Assembly: GCF_003287935.1 (NCBI RefSeq)
Contig: NZ_CP030287.1
Location: 7,696,869 to 7,760,868 of the forward strand
Reading direction: 5' to 3'
DNA length: 64,000 nucleotides
DNA from: Streptomyces sp. ICC1
GTDB lineage: Bacteria > Actinomycetota > Actinomycetes > Streptomycetales > Streptomycetaceae
Of this stretch, positions 33,839 to 44,200 are shown piece after piece. A program made the translations under genes and the position numbers. How positions within the stretch are numbered: the stretch's first letter is position 1; each line of letters opens with the position of its first letter. A model generated the notes under the pieces. It saw nothing but the letters and a program-made list of their open reading frames with translations. It made no database searches and was not told the origin of the DNA.

Positions 33839-33909
33839 GGGGACTCCGAACGTTGTCAACCGGTCCCGGAGGGCCGGAGTTTGCTGGGGGGGGTGGAGGA
33901 GGTGACACG

Positions 33910-33939
33910 TGTCTATCGCGTAAATGCGACGACCGTCAA
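33910..33939 (-). promoter_or_regulatory. Promoter of the livJHMGF operon
   Basis: On the minus strand TTGACG (33939-33934) and TAGACA (33915-33910) are spaced 18 bases, about 70 bases upstream of the livJ start. Confidence 0.55.
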
Positions 33940-33977
33940 GACTTCTCGATATCTCACCACGCAACAGGTCCGCACCC

Positions 33978-34007
33978 TTGACCTCGCCGCGCACTATGCC
34001 CTAACAC
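33978..34007 (+). promoter_or_regulatory. Promoter of the carboxylesterase gene
   Basis: TTGACC (33978-33983) and TAACAC (34002-34007) are spaced 18 bases, about 70 bases before the GTG start. It is divergent from the liv promoter, 38 bases away. Confidence 0.5.
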
Positions 34008-34076
34008 TGACCCTCGTCAAATTAACGCTATGCCGTGACGGCAGCGGGCCCATGGCCAGTCAGGGAGTGAAGCACC

Positions 34077-35705
34077 GTGACCGACGATCCATCGCGCCGC
34101 AAAGTCCTCAGGAACACCGGGGTGTTGGCGGGCGCCGCACTGATCACCGGCCTGCCGGCCGGAAACGCCGCGCAGGCCGCCCCGCGCGGGGAGCAGCCCC
34201 CGCCCGTCGTGGCACTGCCCGCGGGCCGGCTCCTCGGCAGCAGGGAGGGGGGCCTCTCCGTGTTCAAGGGCGTGCCCTACGCCGCCCCGCCGGTCGGCGC
34301 GCTGCGCTGGCGGCCGGCGGCGGCGCACCCCGGATGGCAGGGCACGCGTGACGCCACCGCCTTCGGCCCGAGCGCACCGCAGCCCTACCGGGAAGGGGGC
34401 GACCAGGTGCTCGGAACGCACGGATCGCCCCCCTTCGACGAGGACTGCCTGACGCTCAACGTCTGGACCCCCGCGGCCGACGGCGCCAAACGCCCGGTGC
34501 TGGTGTGGATCCACGGCGGCGGGTTCATCTCGGGATCCGGCTCGATGCCGGGCTACCACGGCGATACGTTCGCGCGCGACGGCGACCTCGTCGTCGTCAC
34601 CGTCAACTACCGCCTGGGACCGCTGGGTTACCTCTACTTCGGCGAGGAGGGGGCGGGCGGCAACTTCTGGCTCACCGACCAGCTCGCCGCCCTGCGCTGG
34701 GTCCGGGACAACATCGCCGCCTTCGGCGGGGACCCGGACGACATCACCCTCGCCGGCCAGTCCGGCGGCGCGTTCTCGGTCGCGGCGCTGGCCGGTGCCC
34801 GGCCCAAGGGCCGCCCGCTGTTCCGGCGGGCCATCCTGCAGAGCCCGCCGCTCGGGCTGAAGGTCCCCACCCGCGCCGAGTCGCTCCAGCGCACCGCACA
34901 GTTCATGGACATCCTCGGGGCCAAGGACGTGGCGGAGCTGCGGGCCGCGCCCTGGCCCCGCCTGGTCGCCGCCACCTTCGAGATGTTCGGCCGTACCGGG
35001 CGGTGGGGGTACTGGTCCACCCCGTTCCTGCCCGTGCTCGACGGCGTCACCCTGGACCGCGACCCCGCCGAGCTACTGCTCGGCGGGGCCGGGGCGGACA
35101 TCGACGTACTGATCGGCTGGACCAGGGAAGAGGCGAACTTCGCCTTCGGGCTCAGCGAGCCGTACGCCGCCTCGACCAAGGACCAGGTCCTCGCCCGGGT
35201 CCGGGACACCTTCGGGAACCGGGCCGGCCAGGCCTACACCGCGTACGAGGAGGCCCGGCCGGGCGCGCGGCCGGTGGACGTGCTCATGGACCTGATCAGC
35301 GACGACCTGTTCCGCATGCCCGCCCTGGCGTTCGCCGAACGGCGGGCGGACCGCGGGCGGCCGGTCTGGGCGTACCAGTTCAACCTGCCGACGCCCGCGC
35401 ACGGCGGCCGGCTCGGGGCCGCGCACTGCCTGGAACTGCCCTTCGCCTTCGACAACTTCGACAAGTGGTCGCAGGCGCCCTTCCTCGCGGGGCTGGCCCC
35501 CAGGGTCCGGGACGGCCTGGCCTCGACCATGCACGCGGCCTGGATCTCCTTCATCCGCACCGGCGACCCCAACGACCGCCCCGTGCCACGGTGGAACCGC
35601 TACGACCGGGACTCACGCGCGACGATGGCCCTCGACTCGGTCACCACCTGCGTGGACGACCTCGCGGGCCACTGGCGCCGCCTGCACCAGCAGGCGGTGC
35701 CGTAG
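34077..35705 (+). CDS. Tat-exported type-B carboxylesterase
   Basis: A 542-residue carboxylesterase/lipase. The N-terminus has a twin-arginine motif (SRRKVLRNTGVLAGAALITGLPAG), so it is exported folded. Type-B hallmarks: VFKGVPYAAPPVGALRW, EDCLTLNVWTP, VWIHGGGFISGSG (oxyanion), DDITLAGQSGGAFSVAAL with nucleophile Ser229, an acidic residue in IGWTREEANFAFG, and catalytic His in GAAHCLELPFAF. It hydrolyses carboxylic esters outside the cell; substrate unknown. The GTG has GGGAG upstream. The stop codon TAG (35703-35705) is formed by the TA at the left edge of a MITE plus its first base, so the element lies exactly at the end of the gene. Confidence 0.92.
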   Translation: MTDDPSRRKVLRNTGVLAGAALITGLPAGNAAQAAPRGEQPPPVVALPAGRLLGSREGGLSVFKGVPYAAPPVGALRWRPAAAHPGWQGTRDATAFGPSAPQPYREGGDQVLGTHGSPPFDEDCLTLNVWTPAADGAKRPVLVWIHGGGFISGSGSMPGYHGDTFARDGDLVVVTVNYRLGPLGYLYFGEEGAGGNFWLTDQLAALRWVRDNIAAFGGDPDDITLAGQSGGAFSVAALAGARPKGRPLFRRAILQSPPLGLKVPTRAESLQRTAQFMDILGAKDVAELRAAPWPRLVAATFEMFGRTGRWGYWSTPFLPVLDGVTLDRDPAELLLGGAGADIDVLIGWTREEANFAFGLSEPYAASTKDQVLARVRDTFGNRAGQAYTAYEEARPGARPVDVLMDLISDDLFRMPALAFAERRADRGRPVWAYQFNLPTPAHGGRLGAAHCLELPFAFDNFDKWSQAPFLAGLAPRVRDGLASTMHAAWISFIRTGDPNDRPVPRWNRYDRDSRATMALDSVTTCVDDLAGHWRRLHQQAVP

Positions 35706-35867
35706 GCCGTCTCTTTCGGATCTTGCCGGGCCCGCGACGCCTGGCACCGCGCCTGGCCGCGTTGGCGGGACGCCCGAGTACGTCCAGTACACGCAGCGCC
35801 CCTCCGCCTTGCCATGCACGGCACCAGACGCCGCGAGCTCGGCCGACAAGATCCGAAAGAGACGGCC
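35705..35867. mobile_element. MITE-like element, type A copy 2
   Basis: A 163-bp element with near-perfect terminal inverted repeats of 20 bases or more (GGCCGTCTCTTTCGGATCTTG left; the complement at 35847-35867), flanked by TA on both sides (35703-35704, 35868-35869). The interior matches the 11058-11255 copy. No coding capacity. The flanking TA fits an IS630/Tc1-like target duplication. Confidence 0.85.
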
Positions 35868-35871
35868 TAGC

Positions 35872-38127
35872 CGCGGGCGCCGGTCTACGAGGAGTGGCCC
35901 GGGGGGTGGGAGCCGTGGGAAGCTGCGGGCGGAGGACGAGTCGGACACCTCGGCGTGGAAGCGCTTCCGCAACGACGCGGTGCTGTCCGTCGACTACATC
36001 GGCAAGCCCAACACCCCCATCTACGTGGGCCTGATCGCAGGCTCCGGTCAGGTGTGCTCCAACGACGCCGCCAGCCCGAGCGTGGTCTCCGACCCGACTC
36101 CGGCGCTGACCGCGATCACCGAGACCGTGTGGGGCGGCGAGGCCGGCGCCTCGCTGCGGATCCTCATGCAGACCGAGAAGAAGGAGACCAACGGCACCTG
36201 GACCCCGGTCAAGGCCAACGCGGCCGACGCCAACTACGTCCAGCGGCCCGCCTCGGGCTTCGTGGGGGACAACGTCAAGGTCACCAGCGATCCGCCCGCC
36301 GCTCTGGCGGACGGCACCCAGTACCGGTTCCGGACCTGGACCCGGTCGTACGCGGACGGTCACGAACGGACCAGCAACCCGAGCGCGGACTGCTACTTCA
36401 AGGTCGACTCCAGCGCCCCCAAGGCCCCGGCAGTCACCTTCGGAACCCCGTACAGCGCCTGCACCAGCACCGCCTGCGTGGCGGCCGGCAAGCCCAACCA
36501 GGCCGGTCAGTTCACCTTCGGCCCGGCTTCGGGTGACACGAACACGGCCTACCAGTACAAGCTGTCGACGGACACCTCGTGGGCCGAGATCGCCGGCGCC
36601 AAGCCGACCGTCTCGATCACCCCGCCGCTGTCCGGGACGATGAAGCTGAACGTGAAGGCCAAGGACTCCCTGGGCCGCTGGGGCGCCACCAGCATCGTCG
36701 ACTTCGTGGTCAAGGAAGGCCCCGGTCCGGTCGGCTACTGGAACTTCGACGAGTACGACGGTCAGGCGATCGACACCTCGACCACGAACGCGACCCTCCA
36801 GAACAACGCGGACCTGTCCGCGGGCAGCCTGCGCACCGAGAACGGCCGTCGCGGCGGGCTGAAGACGCCCACCGTCCACGAGGACCGGACGCTGCTGCTG
36901 AACGGCACCAGCACCCAGTACGCCTCCACCTCCAAGCCGGTCATCGACACCCGTTCCTCCTTCACCGTCGCGGGCTGGGTCCGCCTGGACCGCACGGACA
37001 AGAACTCCACGGTGTTCGGTCAGGCGGGTACGAACATGAGCGGCGTCGCGATCACCGCGTGGGCCGGCAAGCCGTGGATGATCCAGATGGCCACGGAGGA
37101 CACCACCGAGGGCCAACTGACGATCGGCCGGGTCACCGGAACGACCCCGGCGCAGGCCGGAGTGTGGACGCACGTCGCGGCCACCTACAACCAGTCCACG
37201 GACCTCGCGAAGCTGTACGTCAACGGGCGCCTCGAGGGCCAGATGACCGTGACCAACCCGATCGCCACCACCGGTCCCATGAACTTCGGCGCGATCAAGC
37301 ACCGCGGTGCCCTCACCGACTTCCTTCCGGGCCGTGTCGACGAGGTCAAGGCCTGGCAGGACGAGCTCAGCGAGTCCGCGGTCAAGCAGGACGCCTCCCT
37401 CATCGACCCCGCGACCGGCAAGCCGTTCGTGGACCTGGCGGGCGCCTGGGACCTCTCCCAGACCGGTCCGGTCTTCACCGACACCTCCGGCAACGGCCGC
37501 GCCCTGACGGCGACGACCGGCACCACCCTCAACGAGGGCGCGCTGAAGCTCAACGGCACCACGCAGGCGGCCACCGCCGCCGGCCCGGTCGTCGACGACT
37601 CCGGTTCCTTCACGGTGACGGCCGAGGCCAGGCTCGACAACACCGCTCTGCTCACGAAGCCGGACGGATACAAGGCCCAGGTCATCGGCCAGCGCACCGC
37701 CACCGGATCCTCCTGGAGCCTGTGGTTCGAGAAGACCGGTGTACGGACCGAGCCGGACGAGCAGGACCCGACCAAGATGCTGTCCTTCGCCGAGGGGACC
37801 TGGCACTTCGGCCGCCTGACGGCCGACGGCTCCGGCACCTCGGTGGCCAGCGACCTGCCCGCCGAGCTCAACGCGGGCGTCCAGGTGACCGGCGTCCACA
37901 ACGCCCAGGACGGCACCATCACCCTCTACGTCGGCGCCGCGGGCCAGAGCCAGCCCAAGGCCTACACGGCCGCCGCCGGCACCGGTGAGCTCGCGGTCGG
38001 CAAGGGCTTCACCGACAGCGCCTGGGGCAGCTTCCTGCCCGGCGAGGTCAAGGGCATGCGCCTGTGGTCCGGCGCGGTGAAGGACGCCCAGCAGGTCTCC
38101 GACGTCGTCTTCGGCGCCGGCAGCTGA
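35872..38127 (+). pseudogene. LamG-domain surface protein, 5'-truncated
   Basis: About 750 codons with the C-terminal part of a large LamG (concanavalin-like) protein. AWKRFRNDAVLSVDYIGKPN is followed by Ig-like segments (TPALTAITETVWGGEAGASL, QYRFRTWTRSYADGHE) and two LamG domains starting VGYWNFDEYDGQAIDTS and GAWDLSQTGPVFTDTSGNG, with FTVAGWVRLDRTDKNS and WTHVAATYNQSTDLAKLYVNG. The N-terminal part and signal peptide are missing: similarity begins ~60 bases after the MITE at 35705-35867. The reading frame opens inside that element. Such LamG genes usually stand before RHS genes, as here, so the pair forms one secreted system whose first gene is damaged. Confidence 0.7.
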
Positions 38128-38153
38128 TCGTCCTCCCCCTCCATCAATGACTT

Positions 38154-38187
38154 GCCGTGGCCGCCCCCGAAAGGGGGCGGCCACGGC
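38154..38187. terminator. Hairpin with GAAA tetraloop between LamG and RHS genes
   Basis: A perfect 15-bp GC stem (38154-38168 with 38173-38187) closed by GAAA. No T-run. It can reduce read-through from the LamG gene into the RHS gene. Confidence 0.75.
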
Positions 38188-38226
38188 CTCACCTGTACCC
38201 GAAACACCTATCCACATGGAGCATTC

Positions 38227-41200
38227 GTGTCCATCCGACCACCAGGCGGAGTGATCCTCCGCCACCGGCTGCCGTTGGCGGCCGCCCTGGCGCTCGCCCT
38301 CGCGGTGCCGGGGATCCTGACCCCGGCCGCGGAGGCCGCCGACCTCCCCGGCGCCCCGAAGATCGCCAAGCCGAAGGACGCCAAGGTCAAGGCGGTCAAC
38401 GCGCAGGGCGCGAAGGCTGCCGTGGAGTTGGTGGCGAAGAACAAGGCGGAGAACAAGGTCCAGGCGGACCGGGCCCGGGCGGAGGCCAAGGCGGACTGGC
38501 CGAAGGCGGCCACGCTGGAGGGCTCGGCCGCGCGGTCGGGCTCGCGCCCGCTGGTCGACGTACGGTCCACGGCGCGGGTGAGGAGCCCGCTGCTGTCCCC
38601 GTCGGTTCCCAAGGGCCCGGCAGCGCCCGCGGCGGCCTCCCCGGACAGCGCGGGCGGCAAGTCCACGGTCAAGGTCCTGGACCAGAAGGCGGCGGAGAAG
38701 GCCGGGATCACCGGTGTCCTGTTCACCGCGACCAACACGGCTGACGGTCCGGCGCAGTTGACCGTGGACTACGGCTCCTTCGCCTCGGCGGTGGGTGGTG
38801 GCTGGTCCACGCGCCTGGGTCTGGTCAGCCTGCCCGCGTGTGCGCTGACCACCCCCGACAAGGCGGAGTGCCGCAAGACGACCCCGCTGCCCTCGGCGAA
38901 CAGCCTGAAGAACCGCACGGTGACGGCCGATGTCACCTCGCTCTCCGCCGGAACCCCGACCGCGGCCAAGTCCACGTCCAAGGCCCCGGCGCAGGCTCCG
39001 GCGGTCTTCGCCGTGATGGCGTCGGAGACCGCTTCCCCCCAGGGCGGCGGCGACTTCGCGGCGACCCCGCTCTCGGCCTCCTCCAGTTGGGAGTCCGGCT
39101 CCTCCGGCGGCGGCTTCAGCTGGTCCTACCCGGTGGCCGTTCCGCCCGCCGCGGCCGGCCCTTCGCCGTCGCTGTCGTTCTCGTACAGCTCGGGCAGCAT
39201 CGACGGCCGGACCGCGAACTCCAACAACCAGGGCTCCCAGGTCGGCGAGGGCTTCGACCTGACCTCCTCCTACATCGAGCGCAAGTACGGCTCCTGTGAC
39301 GACGACGGCCAGGAGGACAAGCACGACCTCTGCTGGAAGTACGAGAACGCCTCGCTCGTCCTGAACGGCAAGTCCAGCGAGCTCGTCAAGGACGACACGA
39401 CGGGCAAGTGGCGACTGAAGGACGACGACGCCTCCCAGGTCACCTGGTCCACCGGCGCCGACAACGGCGACAACGACGGCGAGTACTGGAAGGTGCTCAC
39501 CGGTGACGGCACGACCTACACCTTCGGCCTGAACAAGCTCCCGGGCGCAGGCGCGGAGCGCACCAACTCGACTTGGTCCGCGCCGGTGTTCGGCGACGAC
39601 TCGGGCGAGCCCGGCTACACCAAGGGCTCCACCTTCGCCGACCGCCACGAGACCCAGGCCTGGCGCTGGAACCTGGACCTGGTCCAGGACGTCCACGGCA
39701 ACGCGGCCACCTACTGGTATGCGGCCGAGACCAACAACTACGCGAAGAACGGCGACGAGGCCAAGCTCCTCCCGTACACCCGCGGCGGCACCCTCTCCGA
39801 GATCCGCTACGGCCAGCGCGCCGACACCGTCTTCTCGGGCACGCCCTCGCACAAGGTCACCTTCGGTTACGAGGAGCGCTGCTTCGCGGCGAGCTGCGCC
39901 TCGTTGACGAAGGACACCTCGGACCATTGGCCCGATGTTCCCTTCGACTCCATCTGCTCGGCCACGGAGAAGGAGTGCAAGGCCCAGGGCCCGGCCTTCT
40001 TCACGCGCAAGCGCATGGTGAACGTGCAGACCCACGCGTGGTCGACGGCGCTGGAGCCGGACAACTACGCGCTGGTGGACGTGTTCGACCTGACCCAGGA
40101 GTACCTGGACGCGGGTGACCTGGGTGACACCAGTGACCAGACCCTGGTCCTGAAGTCGATCAAGCGCACGGGCAAGAACGGCGGGACCGTCGATGTGCCG
40201 CCGGTGGACTTCACCTACCACATGCGTCCGAACCGGGTGGATGTGGACGGGGACAACATCGTTCCGCTGAACCGTCCGCGCATCAACACGATCACCTCGG
40301 AGACGGGCGCGATCACCACGGTCACGCTCTCGAACCCGGAGTGCGTGCGCGGTTCGAAGATGCCGGTGGCCGAGGACGACAACGCGCTGTCCTGCTATCC
40401 GGTGTACTGGCCGATCAACGGCGGTGACCCGAAGCTCGACTGGTTCCACAAGTACAACGTCGCGGCCGTCACCATCGCCGACCCGGCCGGCCAGAACGAC
40501 CTCGTCGAGAACTCGTACGAGTACGCGAACCCGGGCTGGCACCACAACGACGACCCGCTGACGCCGGAGAAGGAGCGGACCTGGTCCGAGTGGCGCGGCT
40601 ACGGCAAGGTCACCACCTACACCGGCGCCCTCGGCAAGACCCGCTCCAAGGCCGTGAAGGTCTTCATGCAGGGCATGCGCGGCGACAAGCGCAAGGGCAC
40701 CACCGCCACCCGCACCACCACGGTCGCGGCCGTCCCGGTGTCCGGCCTGACGATCCCCGCGATCAACGACGACGAGCAATACTCCGGCTTCCTGCGGCAG
40801 GAGATCACCTACGACGGGGCCACCCCGGCCTCCGTGTCGGTGACCGACCCCTGGAGCAAGGAGACCGCCAGCCAGCAGAAGTCGTACGCCAACACCAAGG
40901 CGCACTACGTCCGCACGGGGACCACCTACGGCCACACCTTCCTGACCGCCTCCAACACCTGGCGGTCCACCCGCGCCGACAGCGCGTACGACGACTACGG
41001 CCTGCAGACGCAGACTTCGTCGGCCGGAGACACGGCCAAGACCGGCGACGAGTCGTGCACCCGCACCTGGTACGCGCGCAATGACGCCAAGGGCTTCACC
41101 GGCCTGCCTTCGCGCACCCGCACCGTCGCGGCGGAGTGCTCCGTCACCGACGACAAGCTGACCCTCCCCGCCAACTCGGCGACCCGCGGTGACGTCCTGT

Positions 41201-44200
41201 CCGACACGGCCACCGTGTACGACGACACCACCGCGACCGCCTGGACCGCCAACCAGACCCCCACCCTGGGCCTGGCCACGTGGACCGGGCGCGCCCAGGC
41301 CTACCCGGCCGCCAGCGGCACCGCGGACCGCAACCCGGTCGGCGCCGCCGGCTGGCAGACCACCGCGAAGACCACGTACGACACGGCGACCTCGAAGCTC
41401 GGCCGCCCGTTGACCGCCACCGACGCCGGCGGCAACACGACCACGACCAGCTACACACCGGCCGCCGCGGGCCCGCTCGAAGTCACGGTGATCACCGGGC
41501 CGAAGCTCGCCTCCAACGCGCAGCAGCACAGGACGTACACGTACACGGACCTGCGCGGATCCATCGTGCGTTCCATCGACGCCAACATGGGCTCGACCTT
41601 CAACACCTACGACGGCCTGGGCCGTGTGACCGCCACCTGGCTGCCCAACCGGGGCCAGTCCCTGACTCCGAACGTCAAGTACGGCTACCTGCTGGAGCGC
41701 GGCAAGCAGCCGTGGACCTCGGTCGGCGCCCTCGTGCCCGACGGCAGTTACAAGACGGTCTACACGATCGCGGACGCGCTCCTGCGTCCGCTGCAGACCC
41801 AGACCCCGTCGTCGAACGGCGGCCGGATCCTGACCGACACCCGCTACGACTCCCGTGGCCTGGCCTACGAGTCCTACGCGGACATCTGGGACAAGGACAA
41901 GGCGCCGGAAGGCGTCTACGCCCGCGCCGAGTACGGCAGCACCCCCGCCCAGTCGCAGACCGTCTTCGACGGCCTCGGCCGCCCCACGACCAGCACCCTG
42001 CTCGTCTACGGCGTGCAGAAGCAGTCCACGACCACCAGCTACACCGGTGACTCGACCGCCTCGACGGCCGTCCAGGGCGGCAACGCGACCCGTACGATCG
42101 TCGACGCGCTGGGCCGGACCGCGGAGACCCGCACCTACGGCGGGACCACGCCGAACGACCCCGCCTACGGGGGGACCGCACCCGGCACGTCCTACACCAG
42201 TGTGAGCAACACCTACACCGTCGACGGCAAGCAGGCCGCGATCACGGGCCCCGACAACGCGAAGTGGACGTACGGCTACGACCTCTTCGGCCGGGCCGTG
42301 ACCACGACCGACCCCGACAAGGGCAAGGGCACCACGACGTACACCGTCCTGGACCAGATCGCGACGTCCAAGGACGCCCGCAACACGGTCCTGGAGTACA
42401 GCTACGACGAGCTCGGCCGTAAGACGGGCCTGTGGAAGTCGCCGAAGTCCGACGCCAACAAGCTCGCGGCGTGGACGTACGACACGGTCCGCAAGGGTTC
42501 CCCTTCGGCCTCCACCCGCTACGAGGGCGGCCTGACCGGGAAGGCCTACACGAAGTCGGTCACCGCGTACGACGTCCTGGGCCGTCCCTCGACGAACCGG
42601 CTGACCCTGCCCGCCGACGACCCGCTCGTCACTTCGGGCGCCATCGCCGCCACCACCGACACGACGGCGACCTACCGGCTGGACGGTTCCCCGAACACCG
42701 TGGCCGGACCGGCTGCCGCGGGCCTGCCCGCGGAGACCCTCCAGGTGAGCTACAACAACTTCGGTCTCCCGAAGGGGCTTTCCGGAACCACCGACTACGT
42801 GCAGAACGTGTCGTACTCCCCGCTGGGTGACATCGACCAGCTCACCCTGGCCCGTTCCGCGGCCGCCGGTGTGCGCAAGACGTTCGTCGGCAACACCTAC
42901 GAGGAGGGCACCCGCCGCCTGCTGCGGTCCACGGTCAACGACCAGACGCACAACGGCATGCTGCAAGAGCTGACCTACAGCTACGACCAGGCGGGCAATG
43001 TCCTGTCGATCTTCGACTCGGCTCCGCTGAGCGGGTTCACCAAGGCCGACAACCAGTGCTTCTCCTACGACGCGCAGCGCCGGATGACCGAGGCCTGGAC
43101 CCCGAAGACCGCCGACTGCAACCCGACCGGGCGCACCGCCGCCAACCTCGACGGCGCGGCTCCGTACTGGAACAGCTACACGTACACGGCGGGCGGCCAG
43201 CGGGCCACGGAGAAGACGAACACCGGGACTCCGCAGACCCGTACCTACTGCTACGACCCGGCCCGCCCGCACGCCCTGGCGGCCACCACCACTGGCGCCA
43301 CCTGCACCGGTGTGACCCCGCAGTACACCTACGACGCGACCGGCAACACCACCAAGCGCGCCGAAACCCCGGGCAGCGCGACCTCGCAGAGCCTGGCCTG
43401 GGGTCCGGAGGGCAAGCTCACCAAGACCACGGAGGGCGCCAACGCCACCGACTACGTCTACGACGCGGAAGGCGAACTCCTGATCCGCCGTGACCCGGCG
43501 GGCGAGACGGTCCTCTACGCGGGCTCCAACGAGGTCCACCTCAAGGGCGCCAAGAAGTGGGCCACCCGCTCGTACACCATCGCCAGTACCAAGGTCGCGG
43601 TCCTGACCAACGAATCCGGCAGCGCCAAGCTGTCGTTCGTGGCCGGCGACGCCCACTCAACGTCTTCGCTCACCATCTCCGCGGACGACACCCAGGCGGT
43701 GTCCAAGCGCTACACCACCCCGTTCGGCTCCGCACGCGGACCGGCGGCGGCCAACTGGCCCGAGGACAAGCGGTTCTTGGACAAGCCCGAGGACATCGGC
43801 ACGGGCCTGACCCACATCGGCGCACGTGAATACGACGCGGCCCTCGGCCAGTTCCTCAGCGTCGACCCCGTGCTGAGCCTCGACCAGCACCAGTCCCTCA
43901 ACGGCTACACCTACGCGAACAACAGCCCGGTCACCAACAGCGACCCGACCGGTCTCGAGAGCTGCGGCAGCTACGGCTACTGCGGTGGCGGCGGCTGGAC
44001 CAACGGCGAGCACATCGAGGACATGCCGGACGATGACGGCGGCGGTGGCGGCGGTGGCGGCGGTGGCGGAGGCAATGGAGTCTTCTCCGCCGGTTGGAAC
44101 TCTCTGGGAGGCATCATGGGACGAAGGCCCACCATCGCTGATGTGGCGCGGCGTGCCGGTGTCTCCCGCAGCCCGGTGTCCTTCGCGTTCAATGGCCGTC

